Assembly: GCA_963643985.1 (NCBI GenBank)
Contig: CAVINP010000042.1
Span: 1-16,192, forward strand
Reading direction: 5' to 3'
Length of the DNA stretch: 16,192 bases
Origin: SFTH01 sp963643985
GTDB taxonomy: Bacteria > Bacillota > Clostridia > Christensenellales > Aristaeellaceae
Below, piece after piece: positions 1 to 6,221 of this stretch. Below the pieces are notes generated by a model. That model worked only from the letters and a program-made list of their open reading frames with translations. It was not told the origin of the DNA and ran no database searches. How positions within the stretch are numbered: position 1 is the first letter of the stretch; the number at the start of each line of letters is the position of its first letter. Position numbers and translations under genes: made by a program.

Positions 1-1039
1 AATCGTGTTGATGACGATATGTGCAATTATTGCAGGTTGCGATGTGTGGGAGGATGTCGCCGACTTTTGCCGCGTCAAGGAATCGTGGTTGCGTGAACGC
101 TTAGGACTAAAATTAGAGAACGGCATTCCGTCGCACGACACATTTTCGCGCGTTTGGAGCATGATTGAGCCGGAAGAGTTGAATCGGCGGTTCATGCAAT
201 GGGTAGGCACAATATCTCAAGCGACCGGGCAGGAAATTGTGAGCATTGACGGTAAAACATTGCGTAGAAGCGGTGACAATGAACAAAGGCCTCTCCATAT
301 GATCAGTGCGTGGGCAAGCAAGCAGCGGCTGGTTCTTGGACAAATGGCAACGGCCGAGAAATCGAACGAGATTACTGCTGTCCCCGAATTGCCGGATATG
401 TTGGATTTGACCGGTTGCATCGTTACCGCAGACGCGATGAGTTGTCAGAAGGCGATCGTGGCAAAAATAACGGAGAAGCAATCTGATTACGTGATTGGAT
501 TGAAGGATAATCAGCCAATGCTTCGCAAGGCGACCGCAGAGTATTTCGAGGCGTTCTTGAGTGATCCCAAGTTGTATCCGGATGTGACAAAGATTGAAAC
601 AATTGATAAAGGTCATGGACGGATTGAAGTGCGCACATACTACCTGACTGCGAAAATCGACTGGCTTGATGTGAAGGATACATGGGCCGGACTTCGGTCA
701 TTGGGAATGGTTCGATCGAAAGTAACCTGCAACGGGAAAGAAACAGAGGACACGCGCTACTACATATCGTCAATAACGGACATAAAAACCTTTGCAACGG
801 CGGTTCGGTCGCATTGGGGAATTGAAAATTCGCTGCACCGGTGTCTGGACATGACATTTTCCGAGGATTATTGCCGTATGCGCAAGGATCATTCTGCTGA
901 GAATATCGCTATTGTAAGACATATTGCATTGAATGTACTCAAGACATTCCCGGCCAACATGTCTATAGCACGTAAACGCCGTCGTTGTACCTATGACGAT
1001 CAATTTCCGGCGGATGTACTGCTGTCAATTCATGCGTAA
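1..1039 (+). mobile_element. ISAs1-family insertion sequence (partial)
   Basis: The transposase gene implies an ISAs1-family element extending leftwards out of the window. The right-hand terminal inverted repeat should lie shortly after the stop codon, between about 1040 and 1130. With the left end absent it cannot be matched, so the right boundary given is only the end of the transposase gene. No passenger gene is seen between the stop and the terminator at 1133. Confidence 0.75.
2..1039 (+). CDS. ISAs1-family transposase, 5'-truncated by window edge
   Basis: DDE-type transposase of the ISAs1 family, which moves its own insertion sequence by cut-and-paste or copy chemistry on DNA. The reading frame is already open at the first bases, and the first readable residues (VLMTICAIIAG) match the inner part of the family's N-terminal domain. 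About 25-35 residues are therefore probably missing to the left, and the GTG at 5 is unlikely to be the real start. Counting from that GTG, family hallmarks are NGIPSHDTF near residues 39-47, the first catalytic Asp in VSIDGKTLR (about residue 82), the second in VTADAM (about 143), and the catalytic Glu in HWGIENSLH (about 274). The C-terminus (YDDQFPADVLLSIHA) is intact, so nothing indicates a dead copy apart from the window cut. Base composition is less GC-rich than its neighbours, consistent with a mobile element. It is convergent with the minus-strand SH3 gene. Family assignment is firm; activity is unknown. Confidence 0.93.
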   Translation: MVLMTICAIIAGCDVWEDVADFCRVKESWLRERLGLKLENGIPSHDTFSRVWSMIEPEELNRRFMQWVGTISQATGQEIVSIDGKTLRRSGDNEQRPLHMISAWASKQRLVLGQMATAEKSNEITAVPELPDMLDLTGCIVTADAMSCQKAIVAKITEKQSDYVIGLKDNQPMLRKATAEYFEAFLSDPKLYPDVTKIETIDKGHGRIEVRTYYLTAKIDWLDVKDTWAGLRSLGMVRSKVTCNGKETEDTRYYISSITDIKTFATAVRSHWGIENSLHRCLDMTFSEDYCRMRKDHSAENIAIVRHIALNVLKTFPANMSIARKRRRCTYDDQFPADVLLSIHA

Positions 1040-1132
1040 ACCGTGGCCGTATAGTCGGTCATGGGGGCGCACTCCTTAATAATGCTATTGTAAATTCAAT
1101 GATAACATCAACGGGGGAAACAGTCGAGACAC

Positions 1133-1160
1133 AAAAAAATCCGACCCGCGAAGGCCGGAT
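1133..1160 (-). terminator. Intrinsic terminator of the SH3-domain gene
   Basis: Read on the minus strand, ATCCG-GCC pairs with GG-CGGAT around a TTCG-containing loop and is followed directly by seven T residues (the A-run at 1133-1139 on the plus strand). It lies 17 bases past the stop codon at 1177, a normal rho-independent terminator position. It also separates this gene from the incoming insertion sequence transcript. Confidence 0.85.
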
Positions 1161-1176
1161 AAAAACGGTATCCCTA

Positions 1177-1635
1177 TTACTGTTTCTTCAGCGCCGACAT
1201 GGCGACATAGCCGATGGCAGACCCCTTGGAGTTGGTGATCAGCGCCGAGGAACCCTTCTTGCCGGCGATGTACACCTGTGTGCCCGCGCTCAGCGTGCCC
1301 TGATAGTACTTGCCCTGCCTGTAGGACGAGCGCGTGACGAACTTGATGCTCGTATCCCGCGTGGCCACGGCCTTGATGCGCTTGGAGAACATCAGATCCG
1401 ACAGATGTACGTAGGCCGTCTGTCCGCTGTAGCGGATGCGTGCCCATTTGCCGGAGATGGCGGTGACCGTCACCTTCGAACCCTGCTTGAGTGCGCCGAT
1501 GGTCTGCTTGCTGCCGTTGTAGACGCGCATGGCACTGGGCAGCACCTTCGCGCTGTAGGACGCCGCCAACGCGCTTGTGCAGAGCATGACCAGTACCAGT
1601 GCCAGGGCAACCAGATGCTTCAAATGCTTTCTCAT
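1177..1635 (-). CDS. Secreted protein with two bacterial SH3 domains
   Basis: Small exported protein of 152 residues. Residues 1-24 form a Sec signal peptide: basic MRKHLKH, a hydrophobic core, then a SALA-A signal peptidase I site. Two bacterial SH3-type beta modules follow: about 26-82 (VRVYNG-like start, GSKVTVTAISGKWARIRY, AYVHLSDL) and about 88-150 (GTLSAGTQVYIAGKKG, IGYVAMSAL). Such modules usually bind peptidoglycan stem or bridge peptides; no hydrolase domain is attached. The start at 1635 is chosen because AAAAGGGG sits 9 bases upstream and the signal peptide begins there. An in-frame ATG 23 codons further upstream would put a hydrophilic leader before the signal. A near-perfect promoter (1676-1704) and the terminator at 1133-1160 make it a monocistronic unit, independent of the operon upstream. 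Cell-wall association is inferred and the exact role is unknown. Confidence 0.82.
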   Translation of the reverse strand: MRKHLKHLVALALVLVMLCTSALAASYSAKVLPSAMRVYNGSKQTIGALKQGSKVTVTAISGKWARIRYSGQTAYVHLSDLMFSKRIKAVATRDTSIKFVTRSSYRQGKYYQGTLSAGTQVYIAGKKGSSALITNSKGSAIGYVAMSALKKQ

Positions 1636-1675
1636 GAAAACGCGCCCCTTTTCTTCCAGTTTGAATTGTGATTTT

Positions 1676-1704
1676 ATTTTACACGTAATCAGCCGATCTG
1701 TCAA
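1676..1704 (-). promoter_or_regulatory. Sigma-A promoter of the SH3-domain gene
   Basis: On the minus strand a consensus -35 TTGACA (1699-1704) is followed after exactly 17 bases by TAAAAT (1676-1681). Transcription would start near 1668-1670, giving a leader of about 33 bases before the ATG at 1635. The surrounding 1671-1748 segment is markedly AT-rich, as expected of a strong promoter region. Confidence 0.83.
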
Positions 1705-1748
1705 GATATTTTACGATTTTATTTCAAATCTGTTTCTATTTCACTCCT

Positions 1749-2258
1749 TCACTCCAGGAAATCGTGTATCTCAACGAACTGCACCGTGTGACCGACGGCA
1801 TTCAGGAAGGTTTCAAAGAAATCCCTGCCCGACATGGCCACGGTCGCGGCGTTGTCGCAGGGGTGAAATGCCAGCCGCGCCTCATCCTTTAAGGCCCCGT
1901 CCGCCAGAAGCTGCACGCGCTTTTCCGCATCGAACATCAGCCCCAGCGGGCTGACCGCGCCGGGATGCACGCGCAGAAGCGCCTGCATCTCTTCTTCGGT
2001 GCCGAAGGAGAGGCGCGATGAGCCGGCCTGATGCGATATGTCCGCCGTGTGCAGCCTGGCGTTGGGGCGCACGATACACAGATAGAAGTGCTTGTGGTTC
2101 TTGGTGGTCAGAAAGTAGTTCTTGGGCGCGAGCGCATCGAGCTTTTTGTCGTTCTCGGCACACTCGGCCATGGTGAACACGGGCGCGTGTTCGAGTACGT
2201 CTGCCGCAATGCCCTGCGCCTTCAGAAATGCGAGCACATCGAGTGCAACGTCGGTCAC
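1749..2258 (-). CDS. ProXp-ala / YbaK-type aminoacyl-tRNA deacylase
   Basis: Free-standing trans-editing domain of the prolyl-tRNA synthetase-associated (YbaK/ProX) superfamily. It is predicted to hydrolyse mischarged Ala-tRNA(Pro) in the cytoplasm so that Ala is not inserted at Pro codons. The 169-residue length is typical. Family signatures are APKNYFL with the conserved Lys46-Asn47, VSPLGLMFD (102-110), and FHPCDNAATV (131-140), the last being characteristic of the ProXp-ala/PrdX group rather than the YbaK Cys-tRNA(Pro) group. It starts with GTG at 2258, which overlaps the TGA stop of the upstream ATPase gene (2255-2258), with GAGG five bases upstream. This suggests translational coupling. 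It is the last gene of the DnaD-DnaI operon; there is no obvious terminator before 1705. The general family is secure; substrate specificity is inferred from motifs. Confidence 0.88.
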   Translation of the reverse strand: MTDVALDVLAFLKAQGIAADVLEHAPVFTMAECAENDKKLDALAPKNYFLTTKNHKHFYLCIVRPNARLHTADISHQAGSSRLSFGTEEEMQALLRVHPGAVSPLGLMFDAEKRVQLLADGALKDEARLAFHPCDNAATVAMSGRDFFETFLNAVGHTVQFVEIHDFLE

Positions 2259-3229
2259 AGCAGCCTCAGATCCTTTCCTTCCAGTTGAATCAGCAGCCCT
2301 TTGGAACGGTCGAGCAGGCGCGAAGACACGCGCTCGCCGTAGCGTTCCTTGAGCTGTACGGGCGAGAGATTGGTGGCAATGAGCGTGTGCCGACCGGCCG
2401 CCAGACGCTCGTTGAGCAGCGTGAAGAGGTATTCCACGGTGATGTTCTTCATCATCGGCTCCGAACCCAGGTCATCGATGAGCAGCAGCGGCGCGTCCAG
2501 CAGCCGGTCAAAGCTCACATCGCCCCCGTCCTGCGCAAAGCAGCGGCGGCGCATGGCCTCAAACATGCGAAATGCGGTGATGCGCACGGCGGAATGGCCG
2601 CGGGAAATCACGCGCTCGTAGACGCAGTTGAGCAGAAACGTCTTGCCCAGACCGCCCGAGCCGCTCAGCAGCAGGTTCACAAAGCGCGTGTCGGGAAAGT
2701 GGTCGGCGAAATCCTCGCAGGCCCGCCGCGCCATGTTCAGCAGGCGGCGCTGACCGCCATCCTCGGGAATGCGGCTCTCGTCAAATCTGTCAAAGCACTG
2801 GTCGAGCGTGCTGGCCATGGTGCCGTCCTCGAACTGCAGCATGCGCAATCGATGCTCAAAGCACTTGCAGAACTGCGAGGGCGCATCGCCCACCAGCCCC
2901 GTGTCGCGGCAGATCCCGCAGTCGTAGCGCAGCTCGATATATTTTTCGTCCAGCCCCAGCGCCGTAAGGCGGCGGCGTATCTCGGCGTTGTTGGCCAGTC
3001 CCCGCCGCTTCATGTTCTCGGCAACCTCGCGCCGCGCTCCGGCATCCTCCAGCGCCGTCATGCGCCGCATGGCATCCACGGCCAGAGCGGCATTTTCGCC
3101 GCGCAGCCGGCCGATCTCGGGGTCTCTGCGCACGGCATCGTCGATGCGCATGTCCAGTTCGCGCTGATGGCGGCTGCGCTTCTCGGCAAACTCCGCCTGC
3201 ACCGCGCGTATGGCATCGGCCATCGTCAT
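2255..3229 (-). CDS. DnaI/DnaC-type replicative helicase loader ATPase
   Basis: AAA+ ATPase of the DnaC/DnaI family, predicted to load the hexameric replicative helicase at the origin or at restarted forks. The 324 residues show a helical, charged N-terminal helicase-interaction region (about 1-100), then a Cys cluster CGIC (104-107) and CKC (121-123). These Cys resemble the zinc-binding site of DnaI. The AAA+ core follows: Walker A GSGGLGKT (190-197), Walker B LLLIDD (248-253), sensor-1 Asn in IATN (about 287), and an SSRLLDR arginine-finger-like motif (302-308). The start at 3229 is favoured by a full-strength Shine-Dalgarno GGAGGTGA (plus-strand 3236-3243) six bases upstream. The gene begins inside the stop of the DnaD-like gene (ATGA, 3226-3229) and ends inside the next start, so the three genes are tightly coupled. 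A phage DnaC-like origin is less likely given the chromosomal-type operon. Confidence 0.92.
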   Translation of the reverse strand: MTMADAIRAVQAEFAEKRSRHQRELDMRIDDAVRRDPEIGRLRGENAALAVDAMRRMTALEDAGARREVAENMKRRGLANNAEIRRRLTALGLDEKYIELRYDCGICRDTGLVGDAPSQFCKCFEHRLRMLQFEDGTMASTLDQCFDRFDESRIPEDGGQRRLLNMARRACEDFADHFPDTRFVNLLLSGSGGLGKTFLLNCVYERVISRGHSAVRITAFRMFEAMRRRCFAQDGGDVSFDRLLDAPLLLIDDLGSEPMMKNITVEYLFTLLNERLAAGRHTLIATNLSPVQLKERYGERVSSRLLDRSKGLLIQLEGKDLRLL

Positions 3230-4671
3230 TTCGCGTCACCTCCGTCGCCGTAGAGCCGCTCAAGCTCGTTGAAGCGGTCGCGGCCAAAGTCCTCGTTTTT
3301 GTATTCGTGCTGCTGATAGTCGAATTTCTGCGTGTCCTTGGGGGCAGGAGATTTCGGTTTGGGGCGTGCCGCCACGGCCTGCGGCGTGGTGATACCCTCA
3401 GCCTGCCAGGTCTCCAGCAGCTTTGCAATATAGGGCATCGGCGCACGCGTGCCCCGCGCATATTGGGCGGCACAGGCGATCATGTCCGGCGCGTATTTCT
3501 TTTTCCATTCGGCATAGCGGTCCAGATCGTCCATTGTGGGCCGGCGCGTCAGTCCGGCCTGCTCCAGCACGGGCCGCACCTCGTCGATGCGCTGCTGCAT
3601 GTCCGCAACGTATTTTTCCGCGACATCGTAGCGCATCAGCCCCAGCTCGCCCCAGCGGCCCAGCATCCAGAGCAGATCCTCAAAGCGATGCCTGTCCCTG
3701 CGGGCACACTGCACCGCCGCCAGCTGCATCGTCTTCGGTTCAAACCCCTGCGCCAGCAGCTGCGCATAGCGCTCCAGCTGATTGGGCGTCGGCTCTTTGG
3801 AGGACGCGCCAAGCTCCTGCAGCAGGCCGCGCACGGCGGCAAAGCTCGTATCCTGAGACGCGCCGTTTTCGTGGCGCGACTGCAGTATTTTGTTGATGTA
3901 GGCAAAGGACGGGTCGCGGGCGTTTGTGGTCTGGCTGCAGGCATCCAGCACGTCCTGCTCGGTATAGTGCCACTCCTCGAGCCAGCGCCTTGCCGTCACG
4001 CGCTCCGCCTCCGTGGGGGCGCGGCGAATGGAGAGCTTCTTGAGCACGTCCACCGCCAGACGGTACACGCGATCCTCGCCCTCGATGGCACGGCGCACGT
4101 CATCGGCGGATTTGATGCCGCGTTCCGCCCAGTCCGCCGCACGCTTGTTGGCGCGGCGAAACACCGCGGGCTGCTTCTTGCCGCCGGGGAGCTTGAGCTC
4201 ATACTCCAGCAGCATCAGCGCGGCCTCCTGCGAAAAGCCGAACACCGTCAGCCAGTCGTTGGCCATCACGCGGTACCTCGCCTCGACGTTTTCGCCGCCG
4301 AAGAGCGACTGTATGGCATAGTCGAACTCGCGGTAGGTGTACATCGTCCGGTCCACCTGCTTGCCGCGCTCGATGGCGGAACGCACCGGCCGCAGCGCAA
4401 AGGCGGGCGGATTGTCGCTGATGCGCTCCGCCAGTCCCTGCCGCTCCCAGTAGGCGAAGGCCTCAAACACGGAATCCTCGTCCATATTCAGCGCACGCGT
4501 CATCTCCTGCAGGCTGCCGCCCAGTTCCGGATGCAGACAGAGCATGCGCGCATAGAGATACACGCACACGTAGTCGCGCGGCGCGGCGGGCATATATTCC
4601 AGCAGGAACATGTTTTCGATCGGCGTCATGTCAAACATGGCGGCGTTTTCGCCAAAGGAGCAAAACGGCAT
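3226..4671 (-). CDS. DnaD/DnaB_2-domain primosomal replication protein
   Basis: DnaD-like protein of 481 residues that would act in the primosome, binding DNA and recruiting the helicase loader encoded just downstream. Residues about 30-95 look like a DnaD_N-type winged helix (DYVCVYLYARMLCLHP, LQEMTRALNMDEDSVFEAF). Several DnaB_2-like helical modules follow, clearest at 200-270 (ending FAYINKILQSRHENG) and 370-432 (ending PMPYIAKLLETWQAEGITT). Another is probably at 285-350. The C-terminal tail with FDYQQHEYKNEDF (450-462) matches the end motif seen in DnaD proteins. It is longer than B. subtilis DnaD (about 230 residues), consistent with duplication of the helical module. The start at 4671 is chosen because AGAAGGA (4678-4684) lies six bases upstream; an in-frame ATG at 4689 has no such site. 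It is first in the operon and overlaps the ATPase gene by four bases. Confidence 0.88.
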   Translation of the reverse strand: MPFCSFGENAAMFDMTPIENMFLLEYMPAAPRDYVCVYLYARMLCLHPELGGSLQEMTRALNMDEDSVFEAFAYWERQGLAERISDNPPAFALRPVRSAIERGKQVDRTMYTYREFDYAIQSLFGGENVEARYRVMANDWLTVFGFSQEAALMLLEYELKLPGGKKQPAVFRRANKRAADWAERGIKSADDVRRAIEGEDRVYRLAVDVLKKLSIRRAPTEAERVTARRWLEEWHYTEQDVLDACSQTTNARDPSFAYINKILQSRHENGASQDTSFAAVRGLLQELGASSKEPTPNQLERYAQLLAQGFEPKTMQLAAVQCARRDRHRFEDLLWMLGRWGELGLMRYDVAEKYVADMQQRIDEVRPVLEQAGLTRRPTMDDLDRYAEWKKKYAPDMIACAAQYARGTRAPMPYIAKLLETWQAEGITTPQAVAARPKPKSPAPKDTQKFDYQQHEYKNEDFGRDRFNELERLYGDGGDAK

Positions 4672-4737
4672 GGATGATCCTTCTTTCATTGATGCATACG
4701 GTTATACGCGTTTCCCGGGGGGATGAGTCGGCGGTTT

Positions 4738-4812
4738 GACAGTGGTCAGACCAACGGTTTGGAACACCGGTCACACACAACACTGTTTCACTGACCGCTG
4801 TTCACTGTCCGC
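4738..4812. repeat. Cluster of CAGTG-containing repeats in the divergent intergenic region
   Basis: TTCACTGACCGC (4787-4798) is repeated 14 bases later as TTCACTGTCCGC (4801-4812), 11 of 12 bases identical. GACAGTGGTCAG at 4738-4749 is an inverted near-copy of the CTGACCGCTGTT overlapping them (10 of 12 complementary). The cluster lies between the divergent DnaD-like and regulator genes, so it may be an operator. No known binding protein can be assigned and no convincing promoter for the DnaD operon was found here. Confidence 0.4.
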
Positions 4813-4846
4813 CCGATGAAATTATCATACCACAAAACAGCCCCGC

Positions 4847-4875
4847 TTGCAATCCGTATCGAAATCGCTTATAAT
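4847..4875 (+). promoter_or_regulatory. Sigma-A promoter of the two-HTH regulator gene
   Basis: TTGCAA (4847-4852), a 17-base spacer and a perfect TATAAT (4870-4875) make a strong predicted housekeeping promoter. Transcription would begin near 4882, leaving a leader of about 80 bases before the ATG at 4961. The leader is unusually rich in inverted repeats. Confidence 0.85.
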
Positions 4876-4886
4876 AGGAGAGAAGA

Positions 4887-4946
4887 CTGCCAAATTCGGC
4901 AGTGTAATCGAGTTTGTCGTAAATGTGACAATGCCAAGCTTGGCAT
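4887..4946 (+). promoter_or_regulatory. Leader with three inverted repeats; possible operators or RNA hairpins
   Basis: Three inverted repeats follow the promoter. CTGCCAAATTCGGCAG (4887-4902) and the perfect 16-base palindrome ATGCCAAGCTTGGCAT (4931-4946) share the form TGCCAA-N2-(T/C)GGCA and are 44 bases apart centre to centre, about four helical turns. Between them TTGTC (4914-4918) pairs with GACAA (4927-4931). The second palindrome ends one base before the Shine-Dalgarno GAGGGAGG (4948-4955). They could be operator pairs for a dimeric repressor, possibly the regulator itself. Alternatively they could be RNA hairpins that tune translation. Confidence 0.6.
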
Positions 4947-4960
4947 AGAGGGAGGCAGGC

Positions 4961-6109
4961 ATGCAAACCATCACAACGCGTGAACTGGCGGAAAAATGGG
5001 GCATTTCGGTGCGCACGGTGAACATGTACCTGAATGCCGGACGCGTGGAAGGCGCGGTGCGCAAGAAGGGCGGCTGGCTGATTCCGGCGGACGCGCCCTA
5101 TCCGAACCTGCGGCCGCAGCAGACCGTGCACAAGCACTTCATGCCGCTCTGGCAAGCGCACGATGCGGGCAGGGGCGAGGCGTTTGCCCGCCACTTTGCG
5201 GATGTCGAGGAGCGCGAAATTGCGGATGCCATGCGCCTCTACTTTCAGGGACACCTGGACGAAGCACGACGGAAGTGTGCGCCCTTTACGGACAGCAAAA
5301 GCCCCGAAATACGCTTAAGTGCGCTTCTGGTGCACATGATGGCAAGCGTGCCGCCGGGCGATATCGCGGGCATGTATGCGGATGTTGAGCGCTTCAAACA
5401 GGAACTTCAGACCGCCGAAACGCCCGAATTGCGCTCTGCCTGCCGCTTTATACAGAACATATCGCGCGTTTTTTTCCATGAAGACGAGGATGTCAGCGTG
5501 GAAGGCGTCGACTGGCTGGGTGTGCTGCCCGCGGGCATACGGCTGTTCGCGGTCTACGCAATGGCGCACGCGCTCTACCTCAGGGGCGACTATGCGCAGG
5601 CGCTCGGCATGGCGCGTGCGGCGCTGGTGCTGGCCGACGACAAATATCCGCCGGTGTGCATCTACCTCAATCTGATCGCCTGCATCGCGGCCATGAACCT
5701 GAATGATCTGCCCGTGGCGGATGGCTTTTTCCTGCGGGCCTGGTCGCTGGCGGAGGCGGACGGCTACCTGCATCCCTTCGCGGAGCATCACGGCATGCTT
5801 ATGGGGCAGGTGGAACGGCATTTCCGTGACCGGGACCCGGCACTGTACGAACGCATTTCGGACATGGTGGTGCGCTTTAGCCGCGGCTGGATGAAGATTC
5901 ACAATTCCAATTCGGCCAACAAGGTCACGGATACGCTCACGCCCTATGAATTTTCTATGGCGATGATGGCCGCCAAGGGCAAAAGCAACCGCGAAATCGC
6001 CGATTTTATGAACATTTCCGTGAACACGGTCAAGTCCTATCTGGCGGTGATTTACCAGAAAGTCGGCGTCGGCAACCGCACCGAACTGGCGCACTATGTG
6101 AATAAATAG
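4961..6109 (+). CDS. Transcriptional regulator with N-terminal MerR/Xis-like HTH and C-terminal LuxR HTH
   Basis: Predicted cytoplasmic DNA-binding regulator of 382 residues with a DNA-binding motif at each end. Residues about 3-42 (TTRELAEKWGISVRTVNMYL, then GAVRKKGGWLIP with a wing-like turn) resemble the small helix-turn-helix of MerR or excisionase proteins. Residues about 324-382 (LTPYEFSMAMMAAKGKSNRE, then IADFMNISVNTVKSYL) are a canonical LuxR/GerE HTH. The middle (about 60-315) is alpha-helical and TPR/MalT-like (YAMAHALYLRGDYAQALGMA); it has no receiver-domain or Walker motifs, so its signal is unknown. The start is supported by GAGGGAGG five bases upstream and the promoter at 4847-4875. 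It is transcribed towards the TPR and giant surface-protein genes, making those its most obvious candidate targets; autoregulation through the leader palindromes is also possible. Domain calls are good; the regulon is inference. Confidence 0.88.
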   Translation: MQTITTRELAEKWGISVRTVNMYLNAGRVEGAVRKKGGWLIPADAPYPNLRPQQTVHKHFMPLWQAHDAGRGEAFARHFADVEEREIADAMRLYFQGHLDEARRKCAPFTDSKSPEIRLSALLVHMMASVPPGDIAGMYADVERFKQELQTAETPELRSACRFIQNISRVFFHEDEDVSVEGVDWLGVLPAGIRLFAVYAMAHALYLRGDYAQALGMARAALVLADDKYPPVCIYLNLIACIAAMNLNDLPVADGFFLRAWSLAEADGYLHPFAEHHGMLMGQVERHFRDRDPALYERISDMVVRFSRGWMKIHNSNSANKVTDTLTPYEFSMAMMAAKGKSNREIADFMNISVNTVKSYLAVIYQKVGVGNRTELAHYVNK

Positions 6110-6132
6110 CCGTTTTCACTCCCAAAAGTATG

Positions 6133-6160
6133 GTTACAAAATCGTTAAATCTGGTATAAT
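6133..6160 (+). promoter_or_regulatory. Extended -10 promoter of the TPR/giant surface-protein operon
   Basis: TATAAT (6155-6160) is preceded by TGG, an extended -10 element, and by GTTACA (6133-6138, 4 of 6 matches to TTGACA) at a 16-base spacing. The predicted start, near 6167, falls within the hairpin at 6161-6191. The extended -10 element suggests that the weak -35 may be compensated or activator-assisted. Confidence 0.72.
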
Positions 6161-6197
6161 AGAGTGTAGAAAGGGATACCTTTCGCACTCTGTTTTT
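6161..6197 (+). terminator. Terminator-like hairpin overlapping the downstream transcription start
   Basis: AGAGTG (6161-6166) pairs with CACTCT (6186-6191), and inside it AAAGG (6170-6174) pairs with CCTTT (6179-6183). GTTTTT follows (6192-6197). It lies about 50 bases after the regulator stop at 6109 and would end that transcript. A transcript starting at the nested promoter would lack most of the outer left arm and should escape. Confidence 0.62.
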
Positions 6198-6221
6198 ATT
6201 TGAAAAAACGGGAGATATCCG

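Noticed and set aside
1040..1132. Right terminal inverted repeat of the insertion sequence
   Set aside because: It should lie here, but with the left end outside the window no pair can be matched, so no exact boundary or target duplication is claimed.
3307..4677. Plus-strand open frame of 456 codons opposite the DnaD-like gene
   Set aside because: The minus-strand frame has recognisable DnaD/DnaB_2 features and a correctly spaced ribosome binding site; the plus-strand translation is Arg/His/Leu/Gly-rich with no family resemblance.
4690..4730. Promoter for the DnaD operon (TATAAC on the minus strand near 4701-4706)
   Set aside because: A -10-like hexamer exists but no acceptable -35 lies 16-18 bases upstream, so it is not annotated.
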